A stretch of DNA of 64,000 nt, taken from NCBI GenBank assembly GCA_964036275.1, contig OZ038437.1, positions 13,920,090-13,984,089 of the forward strand. Direction: 5' to 3'. Origin of the DNA: Litoditis marina (lineage: Eukaryota; Nematoda; Chromadorea; Rhabditida; Rhabditidae). How positions within the stretch are numbered: position 1 is the stretch's first letter; every line of letters begins with the position of its first letter. The notes under the pieces are model-generated. The model was not told the DNA's origin and ran no database searches. It worked only from the letters and a program-made list of their open reading frames with translations. Of the stretch, positions 26,701 through 39,756 are shown in pieces. The position numbers and the translations under genes were made by a program.

Positions 26701-29700
26701 TCTACCTTGTTTGTTGATTATTATAATAGTTTTAGAGTGTGTTTGTGATATTGAAAGCATCAGATCATACTACAACCCAACAAACCGAGATGGACTCGAC
26801 TTCCATAAAAATGAGAAGTGTCAAGGTCCACGTAAAACGTAGATTTGGTAATTCATGGACTCTACCTTGTTTGTTGATTATTATAATAGTTTTAGAGTGT
26901 GTTTGTGATATTGGAAGCATCAGATCATACTACAACCCAACAACCCGAGATGGAATCGACTTCCATCAAAATGAGAAGTGTCAAGGTCCACGTAAAACGT
27001 AGATTTGGTAATTCATAGACTCTACCTTGTTTGTTGATTATTATAATAGTTTTAGAGTGTGTTTGTGATATTGAAAGCATCAGATCATACTACAACCCAA
27101 CAAACCGAGATGGACTCGACTTCCATAAAAATGAGAAGTGTCAAGGTCCACGTAAAACGTAGATTTGGTAATTCATGGACTCTACCTTGTTTGTTGTTTA
27201 TTATAATAGTTTCAGAGTGTGTTTGTGATATTGGAAGCATCAGATCATACTACAACCCAACAAACCGAGATGGAATCGACTTCCATAAAATGAGAAGTGT
27301 CAAGGTCCACGTAAAACGTAGATTTGGTAATTCATGGACTCTACCTTGTTTGTTGTTTATTATAATAGTTTCAGAGTGTGTTTGTGATATTGGAAGCATC
27401 AGATCATACTACAACCCAACAAACCGAGATGGAATCGACTTCCATAAAATGAGAAGTGTCAAGGTCCACGTAATACGTAGATTTGGTAATTCATGGACTC
27501 TACCTTGTTTGTTGTTTATTATAATAGTTTCAGAGTGTGTTTGTGATATTGGAAGCATCAGATCATACTACAACCCAACAAACCGAGATGGAATCGACTT
27601 CCATAAAATGAGAAGTGTCAAGGTCCACGTAATACGTAGATTTGGTAATTCATGGACTCTACCTTGTTTGTTGTTTATTATAATAGTTTCAGAGTGTGTT
27701 TGTGATATTGAAAGCATCAGATCATACTACAACCCAACAAACCGAGATGGAATCGACTTCCATAAAAATGAGAAGTGTCAAGGTCCACGTAATACGTAGA
27801 TTTGGTAATTCATGGACTCTACCTTGTTTGTTGTTTATTATAATAGTTTCAGAGTGTGTTTGTGATATTGAAAGCATCAGATCATACTACAACCCAACAA
27901 ACCGAGATGGAATCGACTTCCATAAAATGAGAAGTGTCAAGGTCCACGTAAAACGTAGATTTGGTAATTCATGGACTCTGCCTTGTTTGTTGATTATTAT
28001 AATAGTTTCAGAGTGTGTTTGTGATATTGAAAGCATCAGATCATACTACAACCCAACAAACCGAGATGGAATCGACTTCCATAAAAATGAGAAGTGTCAA
28101 GGTCCACGTGAAACATAGATTTGGTAATTCATGGACTCTGCCTTGTTTGTTGATTATTATAATAGTTTCAGAGTGTGTTTGTGATATTGGAAGCATCAGA
28201 TCATACTACAACCCAACAAACCGAGATGGAATCGACTTCCATAAAAATGAGAAGTGTCAAGGTCCACGTAAAACGTAGATTTGGTAATTCATGGACTCTA
28301 CCTTGTTTATTGATTATTATAATAGTTTTAGAGTGTGTTTGTGATATTGGAAGCATCAGATCATACTACAACCCAACAACCCGAGATGGAATCGACTTCC
28401 ATCAAAATGAGAAGTGTCAAGGTCCACGTAAAACGTAGATTTGGTAATTCATGGACTCTACCTTGTTTGTTGTTTATTATAATAGTTTCAGAGTGTGTTT
28501 GTGATATTGGAAGCATCAGATCATACTACAACCCAACAAACCGAGATGGAATCGACTTCCATAAAATGAGAAGTGTCAAGGTCCACGTAATACGTAGATT
28601 TGGTAATTCATGGACTCTACCTTGTTTGTTGTTTATTATAATAGTTTCAGAGTGTGTTTGTGATATTGGAAGCATCAGATCATACTACAACCCAACAAAC
28701 CGAGATGGAATCGACTTCCATAAAATGAGAAGTGTCAAGGTCCACGTAAAACGTAGATTTGGTAATTCATGGACTCTACCTTGTTTGTTGTTTATTATAA
28801 TAGTTTCAGAGTGTGTTTGTGATATTGGAAGCATCAGATCATACTACAACCCAACAAACCGAGATGGAATCGACTTCCATAAAATGAGAAGTGTCAAGGT
28901 CCACGTAAAACGTAGATTTGGTAATTCATGGACTCTACCTTGTTTGTTGTTTATTATATTAGTTTCAGAGTGTGTTTGTGATATTGGAAGCATCAGATCA
29001 TACTACAACCCAACAAACCGAGATGGAATCGACTTCCATAAAATGAGAAGTGTCAAGGTCCACGTAAAACGTAGATTTGGTAATTCATAGACTCTACCTT
29101 GTTTGTTGATTATTATAATAGTTTTAGAGTGTGTTTGTGATATTGAAAGCATCAGATCATACTACAACCCAACAACCCGAGATGGAATCGACTTCCATAA
29201 AAATGAGAAGTGTCAAGGTCCACGTAATACGTAGATTTGGTAATTCATGGACTCTACCTTGTTTGTTGATTATTATAATAGTTTCAGAGTGTGTTTGTGA
29301 TATTGGAAGCATCAGATCATACTACAACCCAACAAACCGAGATGGAATCGACTTCCATAAAATGAGAAGTGTCAAGGTCCACGTAATACGTAGATTTGGT
29401 AATTCATGGACTCTACCTTGTTTGTTGATTATTATAATAGTTTTAGAGTGTGTTTGTGATATTGAAAGCATCAGATCATACTACAACCCAACAACCCGAG
29501 ATGGAATCGACTTCCATAAAATGAGAAGTGTCAAGGTCCACGTAATACGTAGATTTGGTAATTCATGGACTCTACCTTGTTTGTTGATTATTATAATAGT
29601 TTCAGAGTGTGTTTGTGATATTGAAAGCATCAGATCATACTACAACCCAACAACCCGAGATGGAATCGACTTCCATAAAAATGAGAAGTGTCAAGGTCCA

Positions 29701-32700
29701 CGTAATACGTAGATTTGGTAATTCATGGACTCTACCTTGTTTGTTGATTATTATAATAGTTTTAGAGTGTGTTTGTGATATTGAAAGCATCAGATCATAC
29801 TACAACCCAACAACCCGAGATGGAATCGACTTCCATAAAATGAGAAGTGTCAAGGTCCACGTAAAACGTAGATTTGGTAATTCATGGACTCTACCTTGTT
29901 TGTTGTTTATTATAATAGTTTCAGAGTGTGTTTGTGATATTGGAAGCATCAGATCATACTACAACCCAACAAACCGAGATGGAATCGACTTCCATAAAAT
30001 GAGAAGTGTCAAGGTCCACGTAAAACGTAGATTTGGTAATTCATAGACTCTACCTTGTTTGTTGATTATTATAATAGTTTTAGAGTGTGTTTGTGATATT
30101 GAAAGCATCAGATCATACTACAACCCAACAAACCGAGATGGACTCGACTTCCATAAAAATGAGAAGTGTCAAGGTCCACGTAAAACGTAGATTTGGTAAT
30201 TCATGGACTCTACCTTGTTTGTTGATTATTATAATAGTTTTAGAGTGTGTTTGTGATATTGGAAGCATCAGATCATACTACAACCCAACAACCCGAGATG
30301 GAATCGACTTCCATCAAAATGAGAAGTGTCAAGGTCCACGTAAAACGTAGATTTGGTAATTCATGGACTCTACCTTGTTTGTTGTTTATTATAATAGTTT
30401 CAGAGTGTGTTTGTGATATTGGAAGCATCAGATCATACTACAACCCAACAACCCGAGATGGAATCGACTTCCATAAAAATGAGAAGTGTCAAGGTCCACG
30501 TAATACGTAGATTTGGTAATTCATGGACTCTACCTTGTTTGTTGATTATTATAATAGTTTTAGAGTGTGTTTGTGATATTGAAAGCATCAGATCATACTA
30601 CAACCCAACAACCCGAGATGGAATCGACTTCCATAAAATGAGAAGTGTCAAGGTCCACGTAAAACGTAGATTTGGTAATTCATGGACTCTACCTTGTTTG
30701 TTGTTTATTATAATAGTTTCAGAGTGTGTTTGTGATATTGGAAGCATCAGATCATACTACAACCCAACAAACCGAGATGGAATCGACTTCCATAAAATGA
30801 GAAGTGTCAAGGTCCACGTAAAACGTAGATTTGGTAATTCATAGACTCTACCTTGTTTGTTGATTATTATAATAGTTTTAGAGTGTGTTTGTGATATTGA
30901 AAGCATCAGATCATACTACAACCCAACAAACCGAGATGGACTCGACTTCCATAAAAATGAGAAGTGTCAAGGTCCACGTAAAACGTAGATTTGGTAATTC
31001 ATGGACTCTACCTTGTTTGTTGATTATTATAATAGTTTTAGAGTGTGTTTGTGATATTGGAAGCATCAGATCATACTACAACCCAACAACCCGAGATGGA
31101 ATCGACTTCCATCAAAATGAGAAGTGTCAAGGTCCACGTGAATCGTAGATTTGGTAATTCATGGACTCTACCTTGTTTGTTGATTATTATAATAGTTTTA
31201 GAGTGTGTTTGTGATATTGGAAGCATCAGATCATACTACAACCCAACAACCCGAGATGGAATCGACTTCCATAAAAATGAGAAGTGTCAAGGTCCACGTA
31301 AAACGTAGATTTGGTAATTCATGGACTCTACCTTGTTTGTTGTTTATTATAATAGTTTCAGAGTGTGTTTGTGATATTGGAAGCATCAGATCATACTACA
31401 ACCCAACAAACCGAGATGGAATCGACTTCCATAAAATGAGAAGTGTCAAGGTCCACGTAAAACGTAGATTTGGTAATTCATGGACTCTACCTTGTTTGTT
31501 GTTTATTATAATAGTTTCAGAGTGTGTTTGTGATATTGGAAGCATCAGATCATACTACAACCCAACAAACCGAGATGGAATCGACTTCCATAAAATGAGA
31601 AGTGTCAAGGTCCACGTAAAACGTAGATTTGGTAATTCATAGACTCTACCTTGTTTGTTGATTATTATAATAGTTTTAGAGTGTGTTTGTGATATTGAAA
31701 GCATCAGATCATACTACAACCCAACAAACCGAGATGGACTCGACTTCCATAAAAATGAGAAGTGTCAAGGTCCACGTAAAACGTAGATTTGGTAATTCAT
31801 GGACTCTACCTTGTTTGTTGATTATTATAATAGTTTTAGAGTGTGTTTGTGATATTGGAAGCATCAGATCATACTACAACCCAACAACCCGAGATGGAAT
31901 CGACTTCCATCAAAATGAGAAGTGTCAAGGTCCACGTGAATCGTAGATTTGGTAATTCATGGACTCTACCTTGTTTGTTGATTATTATAATAGTTTTAGA
32001 GTGTGTTTGTGATATTGGAAGCATCAGATCATACTACAACCCAACAACCCGAGATGGAATCGACTTCCATAAAAATGAGAAGTGTCAAGGTCCACGTAAA
32101 ACGTAGATTTGGTAATTCATGGACTCTACCTTGTTTGTTGTTTATTATAATAGTTTCAGAGTGTGTTTGTGATATTGGAAGCATCAGATCATACTACAAC
32201 CCAACAAACCGAGATGGAATCGACTTCCATAAAATGAGAAGTGTCAAGGTCCACGTAAAACGTAGATTTGGTAATTCATGGACTCTACCTTGTTTGTTGT
32301 TTATTATAATAGTTTCAGAGTGTGTTTGTGATATTGGAAGCATCAGATCATACTACAACCCAACAAACCGAGATGGAATCGACTTCCATAAAATGAGAAG
32401 TGTCAAGGTCCACGTAAAACGTAGATTTGGTAATTCATAGACTCTACCTTGTTTGTTGATTATTATAATAGTTTTAGAGTGTGTTTGTGATATTGAAAGC
32501 ATCAGATCATACTACAACCCAACAAACCGAGATGGACTCGACTTCCATAAAAATGAGAAGTGTCAAGGTCCACGTAAAACGTAGATTTGGTAATTCATGG
32601 ACTCTACCTTGTTTGTTGATTATTATAATAGTTTTAGAGTGTGTTTGTGATATTGGAAGCATCAGATCATACTACAACCCAACAACCCGAGATGGAATCG

Positions 32701-35700
32701 ACTTCCATCAAAATGAGAAGTGTCAAGGTCCACGTGAATCGTAGATTTGGTAATTCATGGACTCTACCTTGTTTGTTGATTATTATAATAGTTTTAGAGT
32801 GTGTTTGTGATATTGGAAGCATCAGATCATACTACAACCCAACAACCCGAGATGGAATCGACTTCCATAAAAATGAGAAGTGTCAAGGTCCACGTAAAAC
32901 GTAGATTTGGTAATTCATGGACTCTACCTTGTTTGTTGATTATTATAATAGTTTCAGAGTGTGTTTGTGATATTGAAAGCATCAGATCATACTACAACCC
33001 AACAACCCGAGATGGAATCGACTTCCATAAAAATGAGAAGTGTCAAGGTCCACGTAATACGTAGATTTGGTAATTCATGGACTCTACCTTGTTTGTTGAT
33101 TATTATAATAGTTTCAGAGTGTGTTTGTGATATTGAAAGCATCAGATCATACTACAACCCAACAACCCGAGATGGAATCGACTTCCATAAAAATGAGAAG
33201 TGTCAAGGTCCACGTGAATCGTAGATTTGGTAATTCATGGACTCTACCTTGTTTGTTGATTATTATAATAGTTTCAGAGTGTGTTTGTGATATTGAAAGC
33301 ATCAGATCATACTACAACCCAACAACCCGAGATGGAATCGACTTCCATAAAAATGAGAAGTGTCAAGGTCCACGTAAAACGTAGATTTGGTAATTCATGG
33401 ACTCTACCTTGTTTGTTGTTTATTATAATAGTTTCAGAGTGTGTTTGTGATATTGGAAGCATCAGATCATACTACAACCCAACAACCCGAGATGGAATCG
33501 ACTTCCATAAAAATGAGAAGTGTCAAGGTCCACGTAATACGTAGATTTGGTAATTCATGGACTCTACCTTGTTTGTTGATTATTATAATAGTTTCAGAGT
33601 GTGTTTGTGATATTGAAAGCATCAGATCATACTACAACCCAACAACCCGAGATGGAATCGACTTCCATAAAAATGAGAAGTGTCAAGGTCCACGTGAATC
33701 GTAGATTTGGTAATTCATGGACTCTACCTTGTTTGTTGATTATTATAATAGTTTCAGAGTGTGTTTGTGATATTGAAAGCATCAGATCATACTACAACCC
33801 AACAACCCGAGATGGAATCGACTTCCATAAAAATGAGAAGTGTCAAGGTCCACGTAAAACGTAGATTTGGTAATTCATGGACTCTACCTTGTTTGTTGTT
33901 TATTATAATAGTTTCAGAGTGTGTTTGTGATATTGGAAGCATCAGATCATACTACAACCCAACAAACCGAGATGGAATCGACTTCCATAAAATGAGAAGT
34001 GTCAAGGTCCACGTAAAACGTAGATTTGGTAATTCATAGACTCTACCTTGTTTGTTGATTATTATAATAGTTTTAGAGTGTGTTTGTGATATTGAAAGCA
34101 TCAGATCATACTACAACCCAACAAACCGAGATGGACTCGACTTCCATAAAAATGAGAAGTGTCAAGGTCCACGTAAAACGTAGATTTGGTAATTCATGGA
34201 CTCTACCTTGTTTGTTGATTATTATAATAGTTTTAGAGTGTGTTTGTGATATTGGAAGCATCAGATCATACTACAACCCAACAACCCGAGATGGAATCGA
34301 CTTCCATCAAAATGAGAAGTGTCAAGGTCCACGTAAAACGTAGATTTGGTAATTCATGGACTCTACCTTGTTTGTTGATTATTATAATAGTTTCAGAGTG
34401 TGTTTGTGATATTGAAAGCATCAGATCATACTACAACCCAACAACCCGAGATGGAATCGACTTCCATAAAAATGAGAAGTGTCAAGGTCCACGTAATACG
34501 TAGATTTGGTAATTCATGGACTCTACCTTGTTTGTTGATTATTATAATAGTTTTAGAGTGTGTTTGTGATATTGGAAGCATCAGATCATACTACAACCCA
34601 ACAACCCGAGATGGAATCGACTTCCATCAAAATGAGAAGTGTCAAGGTCCACGTGAATCGTAGATTTGGTAATTCATGGACTCTACCTTGTTTGTTGATT
34701 ATTATAATAGTTTTAGAGTGTGTTTGTGATATTGGAAGCATCAGATCATACTACAACCCAACAACCCGAGATGGAATCGACTTCCATAAAAATGAGAAGT
34801 GTCAAGGTCCACGTAAAACGTAGATTTGGTAATTCATGGACTCTACCTTGTTTGTTGTTTATTATAATAGTTTCAGAGTGTGTTTGTGATATTGGAAGCA
34901 TCAGATCATACTACAACCCAACAAACCGAGATGGAATCGACTTCCATAAAATGAGAAGTGTCAAGGTCCGCGTAAAACGTAGATTTGGTAATTCATGGAC
35001 TCTACCTTGTTTGTTGTTTATTATAATAGTTTCAGAGTGTGTTTGTGATATTGGAAGCATCAGATCATACTACAACCCAACAAACCGAGATGGAATCGAC
35101 TTCCATAAAATGAGAAGTGTCAAGGTCCACGTAAAACGTAGATTTGGTAATTCATAGACTCTACCTTGTTTGTTGATTATTATAATAGTTTTAGAGTGTG
35201 TTTGTGATATTGAAAGCATCAGATCATACTACAACCCAACAAACCGAGATGGACTCGACTTCCATAAAAATGAGAAGTGTCAAGGTCCACGTAAAACGTA
35301 GATTTGGTAATTCATGGACTCTACCTTGTTTGTTGATTATTATAATAGTTTTAGAGTGTGTTTGTGATATTGGAAGCATCAGATCATACTACAACCCAAC
35401 AACCCGAGATGGAATCGACTTCCATCAAAATGAGAAGTGTCAAGGTCCACGTGAATCGTAGATTTGGTAATTCATGGACTCTACCTTGTTTGTTGATTAT
35501 TATAATAGTTTTAGAGTGTGTTTGTGATATTGGAAGCATCAGATCATACTACAACCCAACAACCCGAGATGGAATCGACTTCCATAAAAATGAGAAGTGT
35601 CAAGGTCCACGTAAAACGTAGATTTGGTAATTCATGGACTCTACCTTGTTTGTTGTTTATTATAATAGTTTCAGAGTGTGTTTGTGATATTGGAAGCATC

Positions 35701-38700
35701 AGATCATACTACAACCCAACAAACCGAGATGGAATCGACTTCCATAAAATGAGAAGTGTCAAGGTCCACGTAAAACGTAGATTTGGTAATTCATGGACTC
35801 TACCTTGTTTGTTGTTTATTATAATAGTTTCAGAGTGTGTTTGTGATATTGGAAGCATCAGATCATACTACAACCCAACAAACCGAGATGGAATCGACTT
35901 CCATAAAATGAGAAGTGTCAAGGTCCACGTAAAACGTAGATTTGGTAATTCATAGACTCTACCTTGTTTGTTGATTATTATAATAGTTTTAGAGTGTGTT
36001 TGTGATATTGAAAGCATCAGATCATACTACAACCCAACAAACCGAGATGGACTCGACTTCCATAAAAATGAGAAGTGTCAAGGTCCACGTAAAACGTAGA
36101 TTTGGTAATTCATGGACTCTACCTTGTTTGTTGATTATTATAATAGTTTTAGAGTGTGTTTGTGATATTGGAAGCATCAGATCATACTACAACCCAACAA
36201 CCCGAGATGGAATCGACTTCCATCAAAATGAGAAGTGTCAAGGTCCACGTGAATCGTAGATTTGGTAATTCATGGACTCTACCTTGTTTGTTGATTATTA
36301 TAATAGTTTTAGAGTGTGTTTGTGATATTGGAAGCATCAGATCATACTACAACCCAACAACCCGAGATGGAATCGACTTCCATAAAAATGAGAAGTGTCA
36401 AGGTCCACGTAAAACGTAGATTTGGTAATTCATGGACTCTACCTTGTTTGTTGATTATTATAATAGTTTCAGAGTGTGTTTGTGATATTGAAAGCATCAG
36501 ATCATACTACAACCCAACAACCCGAGATGGAATCGACTTCCATAAAAATGAGAAGTGTCAAGGTCCACGTAATACGTAGATTTGGTAATTCATGGACTCT
36601 ACCTTGTTTGTTGATTATTATAATAGTTTTAGAGTGTGTTTGTGATATTGAAAGCATCAGATCATACTACAACCCAACAACCCGAGATGGAATCGACTTC
36701 CATAAAAATGAGAAGTGTCAAGGTCCACGTAAAACGTAGATTTGGTAATTCATGGACTCTACCTTGTTTGTTGTTTATTATAATAGTTTCAGAGTGTGTT
36801 TGTGATATTGGAAGCATCAGATCATACTACAACCCAACAAACCGAGATGGAATCGACTTCCATAAAATGAGAAGTGTCAAGGTCCACGTAAAACGTAGAT
36901 TTGGTAATTCATAGACTCTACCTTGTTTGTTGATTATTATAATAGTTTTAGAGTGTGTTTGTGATATTGAAAGCATCAGATCATACTACAACCCAACAAA
37001 CCGAGATGGACTCGACTTCCATAAAAATGAGAAGTGTCAAGGTCCACGTAAAACGTAGATTTGGTAATTCATGGACTCTACCTTGTTTGTTGATTATTAT
37101 AATAGTTTTAGAGTGTGTTTGTGATATTGGAAGCATCAGATCATACTACAACCCAACAACCCGAGATGGAATCGACTTCCATCAAAATGAGAAGTGTCAA
37201 GGTCCACGTAAAACGTAGATTTGGTAATTCATGGACTCTACCTTGTTTGTTGATTATTATAATAGTTTCAGAGTGTGTTTGTGATATTGAAAGCATCAGA
37301 TCATACTACAACCCAACAACCCGAGATGGAATCGACTTCCATAAAAATGAGAAGTGTCAAGGTCCACGTAATACGTAGATTTGGTAATTCATGGACTCTA
37401 CCTTGTTTGTTGATTATTATAATAGTTTCAGAGTGTGTTTGTGATATTGGAAGCATCAGATCATACTACAACCCAACAACCCGAGATGGAATCGACTTCC
37501 ATAAAAATGAGAAGTGTCAAGGTCCACGTAATACGTAGATTTGGTAATTCATGGACTCTACCTTGTTTGTTGATTATTATAATAGTTTTAGAGTGTGTTT
37601 GTGATATTGAAAGCATCAGATCATACTACAACCCAACAACCCGAGATGGAATCGACTTCCATAAAATGAGAAGTGTCAAGGTCCACGTAAAACGTAGATT
37701 TGGTAATTCATGGACTCTACCTTGTTTGTTGTTTATTATAATAGTTTCAGAGTGTGTTTGTGATATTGGAAGCATCAGATCATACTACAACCCAACAAAC
37801 CGAGATGGAATCGACTTCCATAAAATGAGAAGTGTCAAGGTCCACGTAAAACGTAGATTTGGTAATTCATAGACTCTACCTTGTTTGTTGATTATTATAA
37901 TAGTTTTAGAGTGTGTTTGTGATATTGAAAGCATCAGATCATACTACAACCCAACAAACCGAGATGGACTCGACTTCCATAAAAATGAGAAGTGTCAAGG
38001 TCCACGTAAAACGTAGATTTGGTAATTCATGGACTCTACCTTGTTTGTTGATTATTATAATAGTTTTAGAGTGTGTTTGTGATATTGGAAGCATCAGATC
38101 ATACTACAACCCAACAACCCGAGATGGAATCGACTTCCATCAAAATGAGAAGTGTCAAGGTCCACGTAAAACGTAGATTTGGTAATTCATGGACTCTACC
38201 TTGTTTGTTGATTATTATAATAGTTTCAGAGTGTGTTTGTGATATTGAAAGCATCAGATCATACTACAACCCAACAACCCGAGATGGAATCGACTTCCAT
38301 AAAAATGAGAAGTGTCAAGGTCCACGTAATACGTAGATTTGGTAATTCATGGACTCTACCTTGTTTGTTGATTATTATAATAGTTTCAGAGTGTGTTTGT
38401 GATATTGGAAGCATCAGATCATACTACAACCCAACAAACCGAGATGGAATCGACTTCCATAAAATGAGAAGTGTCAAGGTCCACGTAATACGTAGATTTG
38501 GTAATTCATGGACTCTACCTTGTTTGTTGATTATTATAATAGTTTTAGAGTGTGTTTGTGATATTGAAAGCATCAGATCATACTACAACCCAACAACCCG
38601 AGATGGAATCGACTTCCATAAAATGAGAAGTGTCAAGGTCCACGTAAAACGTAGATTTGGTAATTCATGGACTCTACCTTGTTTGTTGATTATTATAATA

Positions 38701-39327
38701 GTTTCAGAGTGTGTTTGTGATATTGAAAGCATCAGATCATACTACAACCCAACAACCCGAGATGGAATCGACTTCCATAAAAATGAGAAGTGTCAAGGTC
38801 CACGTAATACGTAGATTTGGTAATTCATGGACTCTACCTTGTTTGTTGATTATTATAATAGTTTTAGAGTGTGTTTGTGATATTGAAAGCATCAGATCAT
38901 ACTACAACCCAACAACCCGAGATGGAATCGACTTCCATAAAATGAGAAGTGTCAAGGTCCACGTAAAACGTAGATTTGGTAATTCATGGACTCTACCTTG
39001 TTTGTTGTTTATTATAATAGTTTCAGAGTGTGTTTGTGATATTGGAAGCATCAGATCATACTACAACCCAACAAACCGAGATGGACTCGACTTCCATAAA
39101 AATGAGAAGTGTCAAGGTCCACGTAAAACGTAGATTTGGTAATTCATGGACTCTACCTTGTTTGTTGATTATTATAATAGTTTTAGAGTGTGTTTGTGAT
39201 ATTGGAAGCATCAGATCATACTACAACCCAACAACCCGAGATGGAATCGACTTCCATCAAAATGAGAAGTGTCAAGGTCCACGTAAAACGTAGATTTGGT
39301 AATTCATGGACTCTACCTTGTTTGTTG
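26701..39327 (+). repeat. Satellite block F with 798-bp five-unit HOR family
   Basis: A distinctive unit with ATGGACTCGACTTCC marks each repeat, preceded by a TCATAGACT unit and followed by a CCATCAAAATGAG unit. Its landmark falls at 26739, 27059, 30087, 30885, 31683, 32481, 34080, 35198, 35996, 36955, 37913 and 39030. Spacing is exactly 798 bp (three 160-bp and two 159-bp units) for 30087-32481 and for 35198-35996, and other spacings differ by whole units. Copies at 30885, 31683 and 32481 look identical by eye over most of their length. The block ends at the retrotransposon insertion, which cuts a unit after CCTTGTTTGTTG. Confidence 0.92.
39324..39327 (+). repeat. Target-site duplication, left copy (GTTG)
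   Basis: GTTG ends the left satellite flank immediately before the LTR, and the same four bases follow the right LTR. Removing the element plus one copy restores a normal unit reading TTTGTTGATTATT with the expected 160-bp spacing. Four bases is a usual duplication length for Ty3/gypsy-type integrases. Confidence 0.9.
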
Positions 39328-39332
39328 TGTCA

Positions 39333-39354
39333 TGATATCTTCTAACAGATATCA
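39333..39354. other. Inverted repeat at the LTR start
   Basis: TGATATC (39333-39339) and GATATCA (39348-39354) form a 7-bp dyad around an 8-base loop, five bases inside the LTR end. The same dyad exists in the 3' LTR at 50296-50317. It could be a protein-binding site or part of the LTR end recognised by integrase; the role is unknown. Confidence 0.55.
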
Positions 39355-39382
39355 CAACTTTCTACATCTCTATTTAGATACA

Positions 39383-39390
39383 AGGTAAGT
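39383..39390 (+). promoter_or_regulatory. Consensus 5' splice-site sequence in the 5' LTR
   Basis: AAG|GTAAGT matches the eukaryotic donor consensus, with the potential junction after 39384. It could pair with the acceptor-like site at 48803-48804 just upstream of gag and remove about 9.4 kb, including the 68-bp array. It lies upstream of the TATAAA in the LTR, so it would be used only if transcription starts before it. This is an inference from consensus alone. Confidence 0.35.
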
Positions 39391-39561
39391 ACACGACGGA
39401 GCCAGGACGACGGGGCCGGAGCCATCAATCATCGGAAGGCGGAGCCAGGACTACGAGGAATCCAGCAGAGAGAGAGAGAGACGGGTGGACCACGACAGAC
39501 GAGTATGCTCAGCATATTGTAACGACAACTTCTTCTATTTATGTCCTATTTATTTAATGCT

Positions 39562-39567
39562 TATAAA
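39562..39567 (+). promoter_or_regulatory. Candidate TATA box in the 5' LTR
   Basis: TATAAA in an AT-rich stretch, 235 bp into the LTR and repeated at 50525-50530 in the 3' LTR. It is a plausible core promoter for the element. TATA-like strings are common in AT-rich DNA, so support is modest. Confidence 0.35.
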
Positions 39568-39756
39568 CTTATGTATGTGCGTGTCTTTTGTATTATCTCT
39601 ATTATGAATCACAAAGTAAAACAACATCTGTCTCATTGGTAAAATATATACAAACTTTCCACTAATAGTCAATTCCTCTTACAAAATATATGTAACACTT
39701 TCGGACCAAAACGTTTACACCAAAAGACTAAGAGCCCATAAAGCTCAAGGTTAACA

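Larger units (their letters stand above)
39328..39756 (+). repeat. 5' LTR (429 bp)
   Basis: Starts TGTCATGATATC and ends AAGGTTAACA. No mismatch against the 3' copy at 50291-50719 was found reading by eye. It contains a short dyad at its start, two copies of GGAGCCAGGAC (39398 and 39441), a GA-dinucleotide run near 39467-39481, and a TATAAA at 39562-39567. The first 150 bp are clearly richer in GC than the rest. It should supply the promoter for the element; U3, R and U5 limits cannot be placed without transcript data. Confidence 0.93.
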
